Below are positions 22,076 to 33,239 of a DNA stretch of 64,000 nt, one piece after another. The translations under genes and the position numbers were made by a program. The DNA is from Coptis chinensis (lineage: Eukaryota; Streptophyta; Magnoliopsida; Ranunculales; Ranunculaceae), in assembly GCA_015680905.1 (NCBI GenBank), contig CM027377.1, positions 13,230,501 to 13,294,500 of the forward strand, given 5' to 3'. The number at the start of each line of letters is the position of its first letter. The first letter of the stretch is position 1. The notes below the pieces were generated by a model, which was not told the DNA's origin, did no database searches, and saw only the letters and a program-made list of their open reading frames with translations.

Positions 22076-23356
22076 TAGGGGTGGGCAATGGGCCGGGTCG
22101 GGCTAGCCCGGCCCTAAATATTTAAAGCCCTTAAGATATTAGGGCCGGGTCGGCCCGGCCCTAAAGTCGACATAGGGCCGAAGTCGGGCCGGTCACAAGT
22201 CGAAACCTCAAGCCCTCGACTCGACCTCTAGCCCTCTTTAAAGGCTTTAGGGTCGGGGCTTTAGGGCCGGGCTTTTAGGGCGGCCTATATATTTTTTTTT
22301 TACTACATCAGTTTTTAAAACTCATTTATATTACAAAAATATACAATAATCTACAAACTCAAAGTCCAACCAATCTAGTAATAATCCCCATAATAAGTCC
22401 AAAATTTAAAATGCACATCCACAATCTAATGAATCAAGTACATCGAGTTCGAATTTGTTCTTCCTTGTACTCAAACCTCACTAAAATTACATTTAACATT
22501 GAAATACATAGACAAATAATTATATTATCATTTTAAAGAAAGAAGTAATATATATAAAGAAAAAACATAATAGTTTTGGTTAAGGGTCATGGAAGTTATT
22601 AAACTATTTGTAATATCATAAATTATTTCTATAATAGATTCAAACAAATATAATATTACCTTTCTTCTAATTTAAAAGTGATTCAAGCTTTGTATATGGA
22701 AATGAAAATATTGGCTTTTGAACAAGTGATGGAGAAAGGTTTGAGATTACAAATGTCATTTTTCTGACAAAGGTTGTTTTTGGTTTCTATGTTACAAATG
22801 TCCGCTCTGTATTTTTGTTTTAATGGTGTGGAAGGAAATCTTTAGTTTTAGACTTGGCTTGGATGTGAATAAAAATATAATTTATAAGAAATAAGTGAGA
22901 AAAGAAATTGAGAATAATAAGTTATGGACTTTGACTTGATGATCAAAGGAATAAAGTCTTATTTTTATTAGGCTAGTGCTCATTGTTCTTCATGACCGCT
23001 AAGTTGACAAGTTTTGTTATATAAAACAAGTTATTGGAAGTACCCTTGGGTGTAAGTGATAAATTACAAAGGACAATGTTATTTTAATTGAAAATATTTA
23101 ACAAAGAGTTGGACAATTATGGTATGTGTATTTATAGTGAAAGTATGAAAAGCGAGGGGCGGTTAGGGCTTGGTTAGGGCTTGGTTAGGGTCGGCCTATG
23201 TTTTAGAATCTTAGCCCTAGCCCCGCCTCTAGAAGGCATTAGGGCGGGCCCGGCCCCTAAACTCTGTGAGGGCTTTAGTTGTGAGGGCTTTATAGGGCTT
23301 AGGGTCGGGTCGGTCAGGGCCGGGTTAGGGTCGTTAGGGCCAAATTCCCACCCCTA
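22076..23356. mobile_element. hAT element of the Ac/nDart-like type
   Basis: Starts TAGGGGTGGGCAATGGGCCG and ends AAATTCCCACCCCTA, so the inverted ends match over about 11 bases. Flanks GTTAGAAC and AGTAGAAC agree at 6 of 8 positions, consistent with an aged 8-bp target duplication. Both subterminal regions are packed with GGGCC/GGCCC motifs, as in Ac/Ds- and nDart-like elements where transposase binds such repeats. The 700-bp core is AT-rich with no open transposase frame, so it is non-autonomous. Confidence 0.85.
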
Positions 23357-23424
23357 AGTAGAACCTCATAACCTCAGGATGTACATTATTAAGAACCAAA
23401 TTTGGACAACTACGTACAAAAGGT

Positions 23425-23905
23425 ACGTCAAAGACCACTTACAGTTCCAATGGAAGGCTTATCCTTGCTAGCCTCAGTTAAGAACAAGCCACCAGCAGTT
23501 TTATTTGACTTCATCAGTCTCAAGAATACCCACAATGTCATCTTCCTTCAATAAAAGATGAGTTGATCCATAAAACTTGAGTTCTGTCCCAGTACACAAT
23601 TTGCGCTCCAGTCTAGACAACAAGGGAAAAAACAATATTAACAACAATACACAAACAAACAAACAGTTGAGAGCATTGGTAAGGGCTATGAAATCACCTT
23701 GACAGTAATTTCCAGCATGTTCTTCCCGAGAGTCTTACCCTCCCCAACAGCAACGACCTCACCTCCTTGTGGTTTTGATCGGGCTGTGAAAGGAAGCAAA
23801 ATACCTCCTACAGTTTTCTCCTCTACAGACTTGATCTTAACAAGGACTCTGTCTTGAGTGTACTGCACAGTTGAAAAAGCAACAAGGATGAGCAATGTAA
23901 CCTAA
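23425..23905 (-). pseudogene. Cpn20 co-chaperonin pseudogene, copy 2
   Basis: Exon A (about 23697-23865) reads [37 protein letters not shown] and [13 protein letters not shown], an uninterrupted first GroES domain including the mobile loop. Exon B (about 23440-23615) holds LLKEDDIVGILETDEVK and a segment up to KPSIG but is disrupted by deletions and frame changes. The intron between them matches copy 1. It lies directly downstream of the NLR gene, whereas copy 1 is embedded in a copied NLR tail. Not functional. Confidence 0.88.
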
Positions 23906-24338
23906 TGAGAAAGAACTTAAACTCACAGGTTTGCACATTTTCCTGAGGAAGCAGCTACAGATAAAATGCAAAGCTTTATTGACACAAATTCCAAAAACAA
24001 ATCCTCAACAAATCATTTCTTTCTCTTAATCTTATTTTCCAAAAACCAAACGGCCACGAATAAACAGAAATGTAGATAAAATACTGAACAAATCTTACTT
24101 CTCTTAATCTTATTTTCCAAAAAACAACCCATTCATATCTTATCTAAAACAAACATTTGTGCACAAATCTCATGCCATTAAATTTTTTTGAAGTAGTGAG
24201 AGATTTGAGGATTGGGTTGGTTGGTGTTTGGAGAAATGAGGGATTTTGAAAATCATAAAATCAATTACCTGTTGGGGTTGGGCTGATGCATGATTCTATT
24301 TTGCAGGTGAACAAGTCACTGGATTACTGATCAATCGG

Positions 24339-27300
24339 TTATTCTAGGATGAAGTCGCCGTAATTAAGTTCGATCTTTGGAATGTGGGAATTGGTGGTCC
24401 AGCTTTCTCTTTTTCTGCAGCGTTCTTCCAGAATTGGACAACTACGAATTTCCAGTCGTTGAAGCATGGGGAGATGCTTCAAATCCTCTGGCGTGAAGTC
24501 AAGGAAGTTACAATACTGAAATTCCAATGATTGAATTGCAGTGAGTTGGTTGAAGCCTTGGGGAAGTGACGACTCTTCAGACGAAATGATGGAGAAAGAG
24601 TGAAGATTTGGGTAGTCATTTTCATTGTGATCGGGGGAACCAATTCCACTGATTGACTTTGAAAGAATACCTGTATCGCCATATAATTCCAATTTTTCAA
24701 GGAGGGGAGGAAGGCAAGGTTGCCTCCCCGTCAGTTGTGGGCAATCATTTATCATTAGACTTCTGAGTGCGGGAGAAAACAAGTAGTGCGGCACCACCTT
24801 CAACTTAGGGCAAGAATTGATCTGCAGTTCGCGAAGACAGGGCATGATGAAACCTTCTTCTTCTTGAGCACTAATAAGAGTAACATTATCATCGTCAGTG
24901 TTCCTGCTAATAAGTCCGAAAAGTACAAGGCCCACTCTTCGTAGAATAAGTTCTTCTAGATATTTTAGCTTTCCGAGACCTGGTGGTAACATTTGCAGCT
25001 TCATCAAATTAATAACAATCAATTTGCGAAGCTTTGGAAAAACCTCCACGCCTCTTCCGAACGGCATATGTGACTCCTCGCACTCTTCCATATTATAAAT
25101 CTTAAGCGTATGTAACTTCGGGAACACGACTACTGAATCTTCACCACCAGTAGAAGTACCATCAGTACTTCCCAGTCCATAAAACTCGCATCCGATGCGT
25201 TTCACTGAGCCCAGTCCCCATAATTCAAGGTGTTCAAGGTTTTGAAGTCTCCCCAAAGCAGGCAATTCCGAGCATCGATTGCAATCACGCAGTTCCAGTT
25301 TCACCAGATTGGGTAAATCTGTATTAATGCTTGACAACCACAATGGAAAACTATTCCCTCCGTAAGCTTGTATCTTCAACTCTGCCAAGTTTGTATGCGG
25401 CTGGAGACCATCCAAAACACTCTCTATTCTTTTTCTCTTTTCTTCTCCTGCAGCAGCATCCTGTCTTTCTTCAGAAAACACCAAAGCTAATGACCGGAGC
25501 TTTTCTTTTTTCTTTAGTACTGCCTCTATTGAGTCCGCCACTTGTCCCAATCCCTCTATTCTTAGTTCTCCTTGGATATGGTCTAGAAGTTTTAACTCTC
25601 CAATCTGGCATCCTTTTCCACCATCACAATCCAATACCACTGTACTTAATGTTCTAAGGAAGCTCAATCGCTCCAAACCCCGCGGGAAAGAATTCAATTG
25701 ATAAGTTCCTTCAAGTTCGAGATGCCTGAGATTACGTAATTTCCCAATTCCTTCAGGTAGTTTTATGAGATATTCACACCCATTTAGTTTCAACGTCTGT
25801 AAATTAAATAGATTACATACTGTTTCAGGTAATTTCTTCATCTCAATGTTAAAAGACAAGTTGAGGAGTCTCAAATGCAACAATCTCTCCACCTCATCTG
25901 GAAGTTCTTCTCTAAAAAAAATGCCACTCAAGTCCAATACCCGAAGGCATGTCATCTGACATATAATTAATTTAAGATGCGCACTAGTACACTCCCAAAT
26001 TGCTGCACCAAAATGACGTAACCTGATGTTACAAACTTCTCTATCATTCTTCATAAAAATAGAGGAATCACTCTTTGTGAGATACCGGGCAAAATCATGC
26101 ACAAGATCATGCATCTTGCAACCAATGACGTTGCCTTCACTGTCTTTTCTAAAGTCTTGGAACAAAGAGCGCATCGCGAGATCATTGAAATAGTTTGTAC
26201 CAGTTTTCTCTAGATCTTTTGAGCTATCATAGCCCAAAAAACCTTGCGCCATCCAAAGCTTGACCAATTCATCTTTATCTATTTCCGCATCTTCACGAAA
26301 GATAGCACAATAAGAAAAACATCGCTTCAAACGCGAAGGCAATGCATAATAACTTAATAAAAGAGAAGGTAAAAACTCACGCTCATCTTTCGACATTTCT
26401 TCCCATATGTTACTTGCTAGTACATCTTCCCATTCTACTACAGATCTTTTGCGGCGCATAAGACTCGCGATAATCTTTACCGCTAGAGGGACACCCTTAC
26501 ACTTCCAGGCAATTTTTTTTCCAATTTCTTCAAACTTTTCGCGATCGTCTTCTATTTCCCTGAGAGCTATATGTTTAAAGAATGACCAACAATCTTCATG
26601 AGACAATTGCCCCAATCTATGTATACAAGTGGAGGCCATCTTCTCTGCAATGTTCTCATCTCGTGTGGTGATTATTATTCTGCTTCCCAGTACACCACCA
26701 TCCAGGGAGACCTTCAACTTTCTCCAAATCTCTGAATCATAAGTCCATACATCATCTAGCACAAGAAGAAATTTCTTTCCTCGTACGGATTCAGACAAAC
26801 TTTTATGCAGAGCTTGCCACGCTACAGTATTTGGGACATTACCAGTAGCTTCTTCAATAATAGATTTGGCCACCCTTTCAAGATTAAAAGGCTGCGAGAC
26901 ACAAACCCACATCATCTTTTCAAAGTTGTTTGTCACTAGCACATCTTTGAGGATTAGTTGCGCAAGTGTCGTCTTGCCGAAACCCGCTGTACCAACTATG
27001 GAGATGAGCGGGACATGTGAATCTTGATGACTAGTCTCACTTAGTAACATGCTTACTATACTATATATATCATCAACACGACCATAGATCTCAGATGCAT
27101 CAACAAAAGAGCTCGTTACTGGTCGAGGTTCTTCACGACTTTGCCTTTCATTCAGATCAAGCAAAGCTTTATCTTTAACAATCCGATCTAGTCTTTCGTT
27201 TATGTCAATCATCTTACTGCCATCATCGTCATGGCGTACAACAACACTTTTTAAACAAGAAAATAGAGAAAACAAGCAGGACCAAAGCTTCTCACTGACA

Positions 27301-27593
27301 GGAGCATTGTGGTCATCAAGTAGTTGGATCTGTGAGCTGAGAATTTCGGTTTTCCAGTCGTCCAATACATCGTCAGCATCATAGGAGATGCGTGTGAGTT
27401 GTTCTAACCAAGCCTTCACTGCTCCGTTCTTGACTTCCTTTTCCTCTGCATCCTCAAGCACTCCTTGGATAAGAAGGAGTGTATCATTGAGTTTTTCGCT
27501 TTCTTTACGTACACCCGCCAATAGATTCACCTGACCTGTTTGGAGGATCGAACGCAATTGCTCCAACACACCGGAGATCACCGCATGAGCCAT
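24339..27593 (-). CDS. CC-NBS-LRR disease-resistance protein (RGA-like CNL)
   Basis: An intact single exon of 1084 residues from ATG at 27593 (MAHAVISGVLEQL). The frame is open for 53 more codons upstream, to 27752, but that part does not resemble a coiled-coil start, so I chose the internal ATG. Domains: Rx-type coiled coil about 1-150 with YDADDVLDDW (EDVID-like, 71-80); NB-ARC with P-loop GTAGFGKTT (201-209), kinase-2 LLVLDDVW (276-283, final W typical of CNLs), RNBS-B SRIIITTR (304-311), GVPLA (367-371), RNBS-D LKRCFSYCAIF, and MHD (494-496). Leucine-rich repeats run from about 540 to the end. Such proteins detect pathogen effectors and trigger hypersensitive defence, usually by forming a membrane-associated resistosome. 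All key residues are present. The link between MHD and the LRRs is shorter than in most RGA-type proteins. A copy of its tail lies at 20.0-20.9 kb, evidence of local duplication. Confidence 0.95.
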   Translation of the reverse strand: MAHAVISGVLEQLRSILQTGQVNLLAGVRKESEKLNDTLLLIQGVLEDAEEKEVKNGAVKAWLEQLTRISYDADDVLDDWKTEILSSQIQLLDDHNAPVSEKLWSCLFSLFSCLKSVVVRHDDDGSKMIDINERLDRIVKDKALLDLNERQSREEPRPVTSSFVDASEIYGRVDDIYSIVSMLLSETSHQDSHVPLISIVGTAGFGKTTLAQLILKDVLVTNNFEKMMWVCVSQPFNLERVAKSIIEEATGNVPNTVAWQALHKSLSESVRGKKFLLVLDDVWTYDSEIWRKLKVSLDGGVLGSRIIITTRDENIAEKMASTCIHRLGQLSHEDCWSFFKHIALREIEDDREKFEEIGKKIAWKCKGVPLAVKIIASLMRRKRSVVEWEDVLASNIWEEMSKDEREFLPSLLLSYYALPSRLKRCFSYCAIFREDAEIDKDELVKLWMAQGFLGYDSSKDLEKTGTNYFNDLAMRSLFQDFRKDSEGNVIGCKMHDLVHDFARYLTKSDSSIFMKNDREVCNIRLRHFGAAIWECTSAHLKLIICQMTCLRVLDLSGIFFREELPDEVERLLHLRLLNLSFNIEMKKLPETVCNLFNLQTLKLNGCEYLIKLPEGIGKLRNLRHLELEGTYQLNSFPRGLERLSFLRTLSTVVLDCDGGKGCQIGELKLLDHIQGELRIEGLGQVADSIEAVLKKKEKLRSLALVFSEERQDAAAGEEKRKRIESVLDGLQPHTNLAELKIQAYGGNSFPLWLSSINTDLPNLVKLELRDCNRCSELPALGRLQNLEHLELWGLGSVKRIGCEFYGLGSTDGTSTGGEDSVVVFPKLHTLKIYNMEECEESHMPFGRGVEVFPKLRKLIVINLMKLQMLPPGLGKLKYLEELILRRVGLVLFGLISRNTDDDNVTLISAQEEEGFIMPCLRELQINSCPKLKVVPHYLFSPALRSLMINDCPQLTGRQPCLPPLLEKLELYGDTGILSKSISGIGSPDHNENDYPNLHSFSIISSEESSLPQGFNQLTAIQSLEFQYCNFLDFTPEDLKHLPMLQRLEIRSCPILEERCRKRESWTTNSHIPKIELNYGDFILE

Positions 27594-27895
27594 AGTGATA
27601 AGAAACACAAGAAGAAGAGAAGACGCTCGATTTCCAAATGGGCAAGGGCAAGGCTGCTCAGGTTCGTTGTAGTCACACGAGCCACCTAACCTTAATAATA
27701 ATTCACATACTCGAAAATGACTTTGTTCACACACGCAAAAAGCAAAGAGCATTATTTATTTATTACAATGACTTAGGAATAATCTCCAGTGACATGTAAC
27801 GATGTAACGAATCGAGAAAAAGCTTGGATTGGATGTAGAAAATGAATGTAGAGATGCGGGTTAATGGGTTCTCTGGAAATTGGAAGGCCATGTTC
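27594..27895 (-). promoter_or_regulatory. 5' region of the NLR gene
   Basis: Leader and presumed promoter of the NLR gene. It contains the in-frame upstream extension to 27752 and AT-rich sequence (ATTATTTATTTATT near 27750) beyond it. No element was identified with certainty. Confidence 0.35.
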
Positions 27896-28380
27896 GTTTC
27901 TAGCTAATCAAGAACACTATCTCTGAAATTTCATCAAACTACTCTTTACACAATACCCATGCATTGCCTCGACTTATTATGGCTCTTTTTATTCAGGAAT
28001 GATACATAGCCATAATCCAAATGGAAAAAAGAGGTCTTCAGTGAGAATTCTGGTGTTGCTAATAGCACGTATCAGTCTGTTTTATCCAATCAACAACAAC
28101 CCATCTCTGTAGTGAACATGATAGAGGAATATGTTCACTAAATTTCTTTTTTGGTAGCAATATCGGCAACATTTTGGGTAGCTCATCTTAGACATGGATG
28201 TAAAGCTTGGAGTGGATTTATTGACTTTAAATGGGCTGGTTTGCGGAAGTATCTTTTGGTGCCTATGTTCATTTGTTATACTCCTAGATTTGTGTAATAT
28301 GATAGACACATAGCAGTAGGCAGGAAGAACCTCAATTAGGTGTGAATTGATTTAACAGTATGCCTGCATAGTGAATGCTG
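27896..28380 (+). repeat. Chimeric duplicate of 11.8-kb and 8.7-9.6-kb sequence
   Basis: 27897-27950 matches 11785-11838 almost base for base. From about 27955 it switches to a degraded copy of the zinc-knuckle ORF (GGAATGATACATAGCCATAA against AGAATGGTACATAGCCGTGA at 8702), and 28250-28370 matches 9480-9610. The switch point coincides with the place where the Pack-MULE sits in the 11.8-kb copy. No frame is open in the copy. Confidence 0.8.
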
Positions 28381-28592
28381 ACATATAAAGTGTAAAACTT
28401 CCCTTTTGCTTGACATATTATATGTTAATGAATGTCAAAGAGTTATTATCATCACAGAATTTTTAATTTCTTTGACTGACAAGTTCAGTAATTGACAATC
28501 AAACATGTTCAATTCTCTCTTTTAATTCTACTTGGAGGATCAGTGGTTAGCTAGGATTTCCTCACAGAACACATAGAAGTATAGAACTAGTT

Positions 28593-31500
28593 TTATCTTG
28601 AAGAGCGGATAACAGTCCCAAGCCAATCGTCGGGAATATCATCTTTCAAGTCTCCCTTTAGGGCTCGTAAAGAGTGGCTTGTTGCAGCCTGTACAAACAA
28701 AAAAGTGAACACCAAATTATTTGATTGTGGAAGTTGGAATGAGAAATAGTTGCAGAAAATCACCTTCACAATGTAGACATCGATGCCAAGTTTTGCAATC
28801 ATTGCAGCTTCTGATATCTTGGTAACCATTCCCCCAGTTGTATCATGGGGCGCTACTGAAAATTCAACTGTTCATGAAAAAACAAAAAAATCAACTCTTT
28901 GCATTCAGAGATCTAAACTCAAAAATGGTTTTCGACGATGAAAATAAGCTGTGGGTGAAATTGCTAGAGGAGAATCCGTATATAACTAAAGCATATTTGA
29001 CTTCACCAAACCTAACAGAGCATTGTTTACCATTTATAAGCAAAAAGAACCTCAAACATATAGCTCAAATACATCCTCTCACACGCCACAGCAAGGCATG
29101 AATACATAATACCCAAAAGAAAAATCAGGTTAAATCAAATCAAATTTGGAAGTTAATAGTAATCCTAACAGACCTTTGTTCATGTCTTGTAGTGCTGGTT
29201 TAACAATAGACCAGTTGCCATCCGTGTCCACAGCTGTTACGGTTGAAAAATCAGTTTTCCTGACACCCATTTGTGTGCAGAAGCATAACATCACAAAAGT
29301 GCGAAGTATACAAGTTTGCATATTGATAGAAGACCTGTTACAAACATCTTGGTTGATTTAAATGCTCACCAATCTCTTTCAGTAGTACAGCATCTGGATC
29401 TGTAGGTGGACGGTCATACACTCAAAACATCTGTCTTCAGTCCACAGTATATAGGAAAACAAGCTGAATAAATTTATTCATAAACCAGAGCCATCCAACA
29501 CCACCACTCAATATAGAAATCAACATAAAGACATCACAAATTACACAAAGGATACGAGGAAAACAACATATTCAGGCTTTAAGAACTCCGCAAGATGGCG
29601 TATAATAACATCACCACTCAAAATGGTGCAGCCCTGATCCATGAAAGTCATTAGAAGATAAGTAACATGATTATTTGATTGCCAATAAACCAAGAATTTA
29701 CCAACTGTTCTCAAAAACTCGAACCTGGAAGTCATCCAACACCGCGTCTCCATGCAAAACCTAGAAAAGCAAAATCTATCATCTGCTATGATTCTCAAAT
29801 TCTATGCCACTTTTCCAGTCAGAACAAGTAATGAATGGCAAAGAAAAAGGAAAGATACAATCCACATCCCTACAAATCCACTTTATTCCCAGACGATAAT
29901 TCCAGACTTCAAATGCTTTGCTTATTATCTACTTGTTCAATAATCATCCATATGAATACTCAATTTTACAGATTTACAGCAAACTCTCAACACCACCATC
30001 TGTGTTCTTTATGCATGCTACTCTATTCCAGACATTGAGTACTCTACTACTCTTTACGTTGGCTTGAAATTCTTAATATCCCGATGTCATAATAGTTCCA
30101 GAAATACCATGGAAAATACCATTTCAAAACTTAGCACAAAGAATCAAATTCCATAACAACATCTAAGTACGGTGAGATTTTATGAACCACCAACCACCAA
30201 TATCTTTCAAAGCCAATATAAAACATTTAAGTATAGAACCAGTGATGTGTATTTATGAGCTCTTAAGAATTTTACTGAGTGGAAATATCCATACTTACAG
30301 GGACAAAACCAGAGTCAATAGCCTTAGCTACTTGAGATATGTCAGCTGAGGATATCTGCAAAACATACAACTTTATCATTTAAGTTTAAGTTTTCTTTCC
30401 ACTGGAAAGAATGATAATAAGAGGAAAAAGGATGAACATAGAAATCCTGATCAATGCAAACAATGCAGTAATCTCTGAAATTCCTGGATGACTTTACATT
30501 TCTTTCATGGGTAGACCATCCAGACGCAAAAAGGTGACATTCCAACTGATGGGATCCCTCTGCAATAAAATGGTCAAATCATATTATACTTGACCTGCAG
30601 TATAATTTGGCAAATATGGCTGGGTAAGCAATTATTTCAAGAGTAATTTGTAGTTTGTACCTCTTGCAAGCGCTCTCACAATTTCAAGATTAAGTGATGT
30701 GACCTAACGCAGTATTTACATACACAATCTCATTAACTTGCACATTATTCATCCAAAGAAGGAAGTGATATCAGTATATCTTACAGAGATTCGTGTAGCC
30801 ACAAAACCAGCCTTCACAAGAGGTAGTTGCAATCCGCCTTTGTGAACCCCAGACTTACTTGCTTGAAAGTGCCCATATGAACCTAGCACCCATAATGAAA
30901 AATGTAAAGAAGGCCAAATTACATTCGGATAAACTAGAAAGAGAAGATGCTGAAAAGTAGACTTAATTTCTAACCTGCTCCATGAACAACAATAAAGTTG
31001 CTAAAGTCCAATACGGATTGATCATTAAATTCATTAGAGATATAGAAATTTCTGAAACTCCAGGCCTTTGACTCCAATCCATTCCAGCAACCTTTCCAGA
31101 AGAACTTGAAACCCTCATTACTTCCCTCAAATGCGAAGAAACAATTCCGATTTTTCTTCATTTATTTTCTCTAATTTATTCTTGCAAGTAATTGCAGCAC
31201 CACCTATACCATATAGGCATATACCAAGTCACCAAAAACTTTCAACACACATCAAATCTACACCATTTCTTAAACATAAATTCACAAAACAAAATCACAC
31301 GTCGATGAACATATTCCTTGCAACAATTCTTTGCTGATAAACGTGTTTGGTGAAGGTGGTACACATCAGATACAAATATACAATCACATGTTCATAACTA
31401 AATATTTTTGACTGGTTCAGAACTTGAGAGACTTAAAGCCTTAATCCAGTTGATATCAAAGTTTTGTATGACCTTTTAATAAATCTCATAATAAAGTAAA

Positions 31501-31766
31501 GATTCTGAGTGAAGTGTTGTTCTTAAGTTGTTATATAGTTCAATATAACAAACAGTTGTCATTAGCAAAGTTGTTTAGAAACTTGATGCAGTGCAAACCA
31601 ACGTATAGAAAAGAGTACAAACTACAGTCAGTTAGATAAGTAAGATTTGGAACATGGAATAGAGAGAGAGAGACCAACCGAGTTTGACAATGCAACGGAG
31701 AGAGTTGTTGTTCAAGGTAACAAGACCATGTCCGTTTGGATGCTGGATTTGCTTCGGGTGATCCAT
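28593..31766 (-). pseudogene. IPK: Isopentenyl phosphate kinase pseudogene
   Basis: Twelve exons align to plant IPK: 31679-31766, 30975-31203, 30785-30882, 30661-30703, 30498-30559, 30299-30355, 29725-29760, 29556-29633, 29370-29434, 29174-29233, 28764-28867 and 28593-28687. Diagnostic pieces are LRCIVKLG, FIVVHGAG, GCTILSGDVIIRHLA, HDTTGGMVTKISEAAMIAKL and DWLGTVIRSSR. IPK phosphorylates isopentenyl phosphate to IPP, feeding isoprenoid synthesis. Exon 2 loses a base between INEEK and IVSSHLREVM. Exon 5 shows two compensating frame changes over about 12 residues between EG and GWSTHERN. Exon 9 lacks two bases after TDVL. Introns and splice sites survive, so this is an in-place or segmental relic. 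Sequencing error is an alternative, but three separate sites make it less likely. Confidence 0.9.
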
Positions 31767-31904
31767 AGATTTTTGGGTGTCTCTGTTTTCGACTTTCGTT
31801 AAGATTAAGATCCTTTTGTAAGTGGATTTAAAGTCAGTTGCCTTATTTTAAGGTTGAAAGAGTTAGGGACGTAGGGAATCCTCAACCCTGTGCTTCATTC
31901 ATTT

Positions 31905-31933
31905 CACGTGTCCCCACATGTTGTTGTCACGTG
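31905..31933. promoter_or_regulatory. Two G-boxes upstream of IPK
   Basis: CACGTG occurs at 31905-31910 and 31928-31933, about 140-165 bp before the IPK start codon. G-boxes bind bZIP/bHLH factors in light and stress responses. They probably belonged to the IPK promoter. Confidence 0.45.
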
Positions 31934-32224
31934 TCCCACTCATACTCCTAATTGTCAATGGTCATTCGAGTTAGGAACTTTGAAACTTTTGAAAATCCAA
32001 TAGCCATTCAGTTTGCTTGAATATAAGAGGGAATATTCAACTTGCAGTCCTTTTTCGCACAAGAAACACAATGTCCTGCTGTCCTGCATGTGGCTGCAGT
32101 GCCAAATATCCTTACCCGAAAACATGAAATTCAACAGTCATGATGTGACGGTGAATTGCCCTGAGATCCAAATTTTATTGCCAAAGCAAGGGAGCCAAGG
32201 GAGCCATCGTAACAAAATTACCGT

Positions 32225-32294
32225 GCAGGGCCGGCTCAATCTCATAGCAAAAATAGAGAGTTGTTTAGGGCCCTACAGCCCAAACCCCAACTTA
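32225..32294 (+). mobile_element. Terminal remnant of a hAT element
   Basis: Begins CAGGGCCGGCTCAATCTC and contains TTTAGGGCCCTA, typical of one common plant hAT end. No matching opposite end was found. The Helitron array starts immediately after it. Confidence 0.4.
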
Positions 32295-33239
32295 TCCTTA
32301 GATATATATTATAATTATACTCTATTGGCTCTATTTTTCAAAGTTTTACAGAGTTTCCAATTTTTTGTAAACTCTAATACTAATTACGAAAAAAAAAAAA
32401 ATCAAAATCCTTAGATATATATTATAGTTATACTCCTCACCAATCTATTTTTTGGAACACTCACAGAGACTCCAGTTTTTTCCAAACTCTATTACTATTT
32501 ACTAATTACGAAAAAGTAGGATAGAAATAAAGAACCAATCCGATATAAATAAAAAACCAATCACATCTAGAGTTTCACAAAGTCTCCAAACCAAAAATGA
32601 TTTTCCTAAAACCCTTACACGACAAAGAATAGTTTCCACAATAATCTCAGATGAAGTTCAACATAACAAAGTTTCTTTATAGAAAATGACAATTAAACTA
32701 TGAAAAAACAAAGGAAAAAATAAATTGAGTTGCTTGAACATTTACTTTACGTTTGTTAACCACACATGCCGAGAGAAAAAAATATAAACTAATCATAAAA
32801 TAAGTAATAAGATGATGTACACCCAAAACAAATAAAATTGTATTGTGTGCACTACATATATGGGCCTAACAAATAAAGTTGGATCAATTTGATGTGTGAT
32901 ACACTGTGGGATTTAGACATTTAGTCATAATTAAGGATTTCAAAAACTACAATTTCGACCACAATAATTACGATATATTTCAATTAAATTTATGAATTTT
33001 ATAATTTCTAATTTTAGCGAAATAACGAGATTCAATTAAAACAGTTGTTGACTTAAATAAATTATATAACTATTTATTTAGTTAAAGTGAACGTTGGGCT
33101 TAAATAAATTATATACCAAACCAAAACAACTTACATGTGAAAAATTAAATTATACAAAAAATAACATCACAAAATATAAAATAGAAAATGAAAAAAAAAA
33201 TAACGGCAAACCAATAATGACAAATATTATAAAATATAT

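Noticed and set aside
32013-32414. 133-codon open frame on the plus strand
   Set aside because: Runs from intergenic DNA into the hAT remnant and the first Helitron ends; no domain and no splice or codon-use support.
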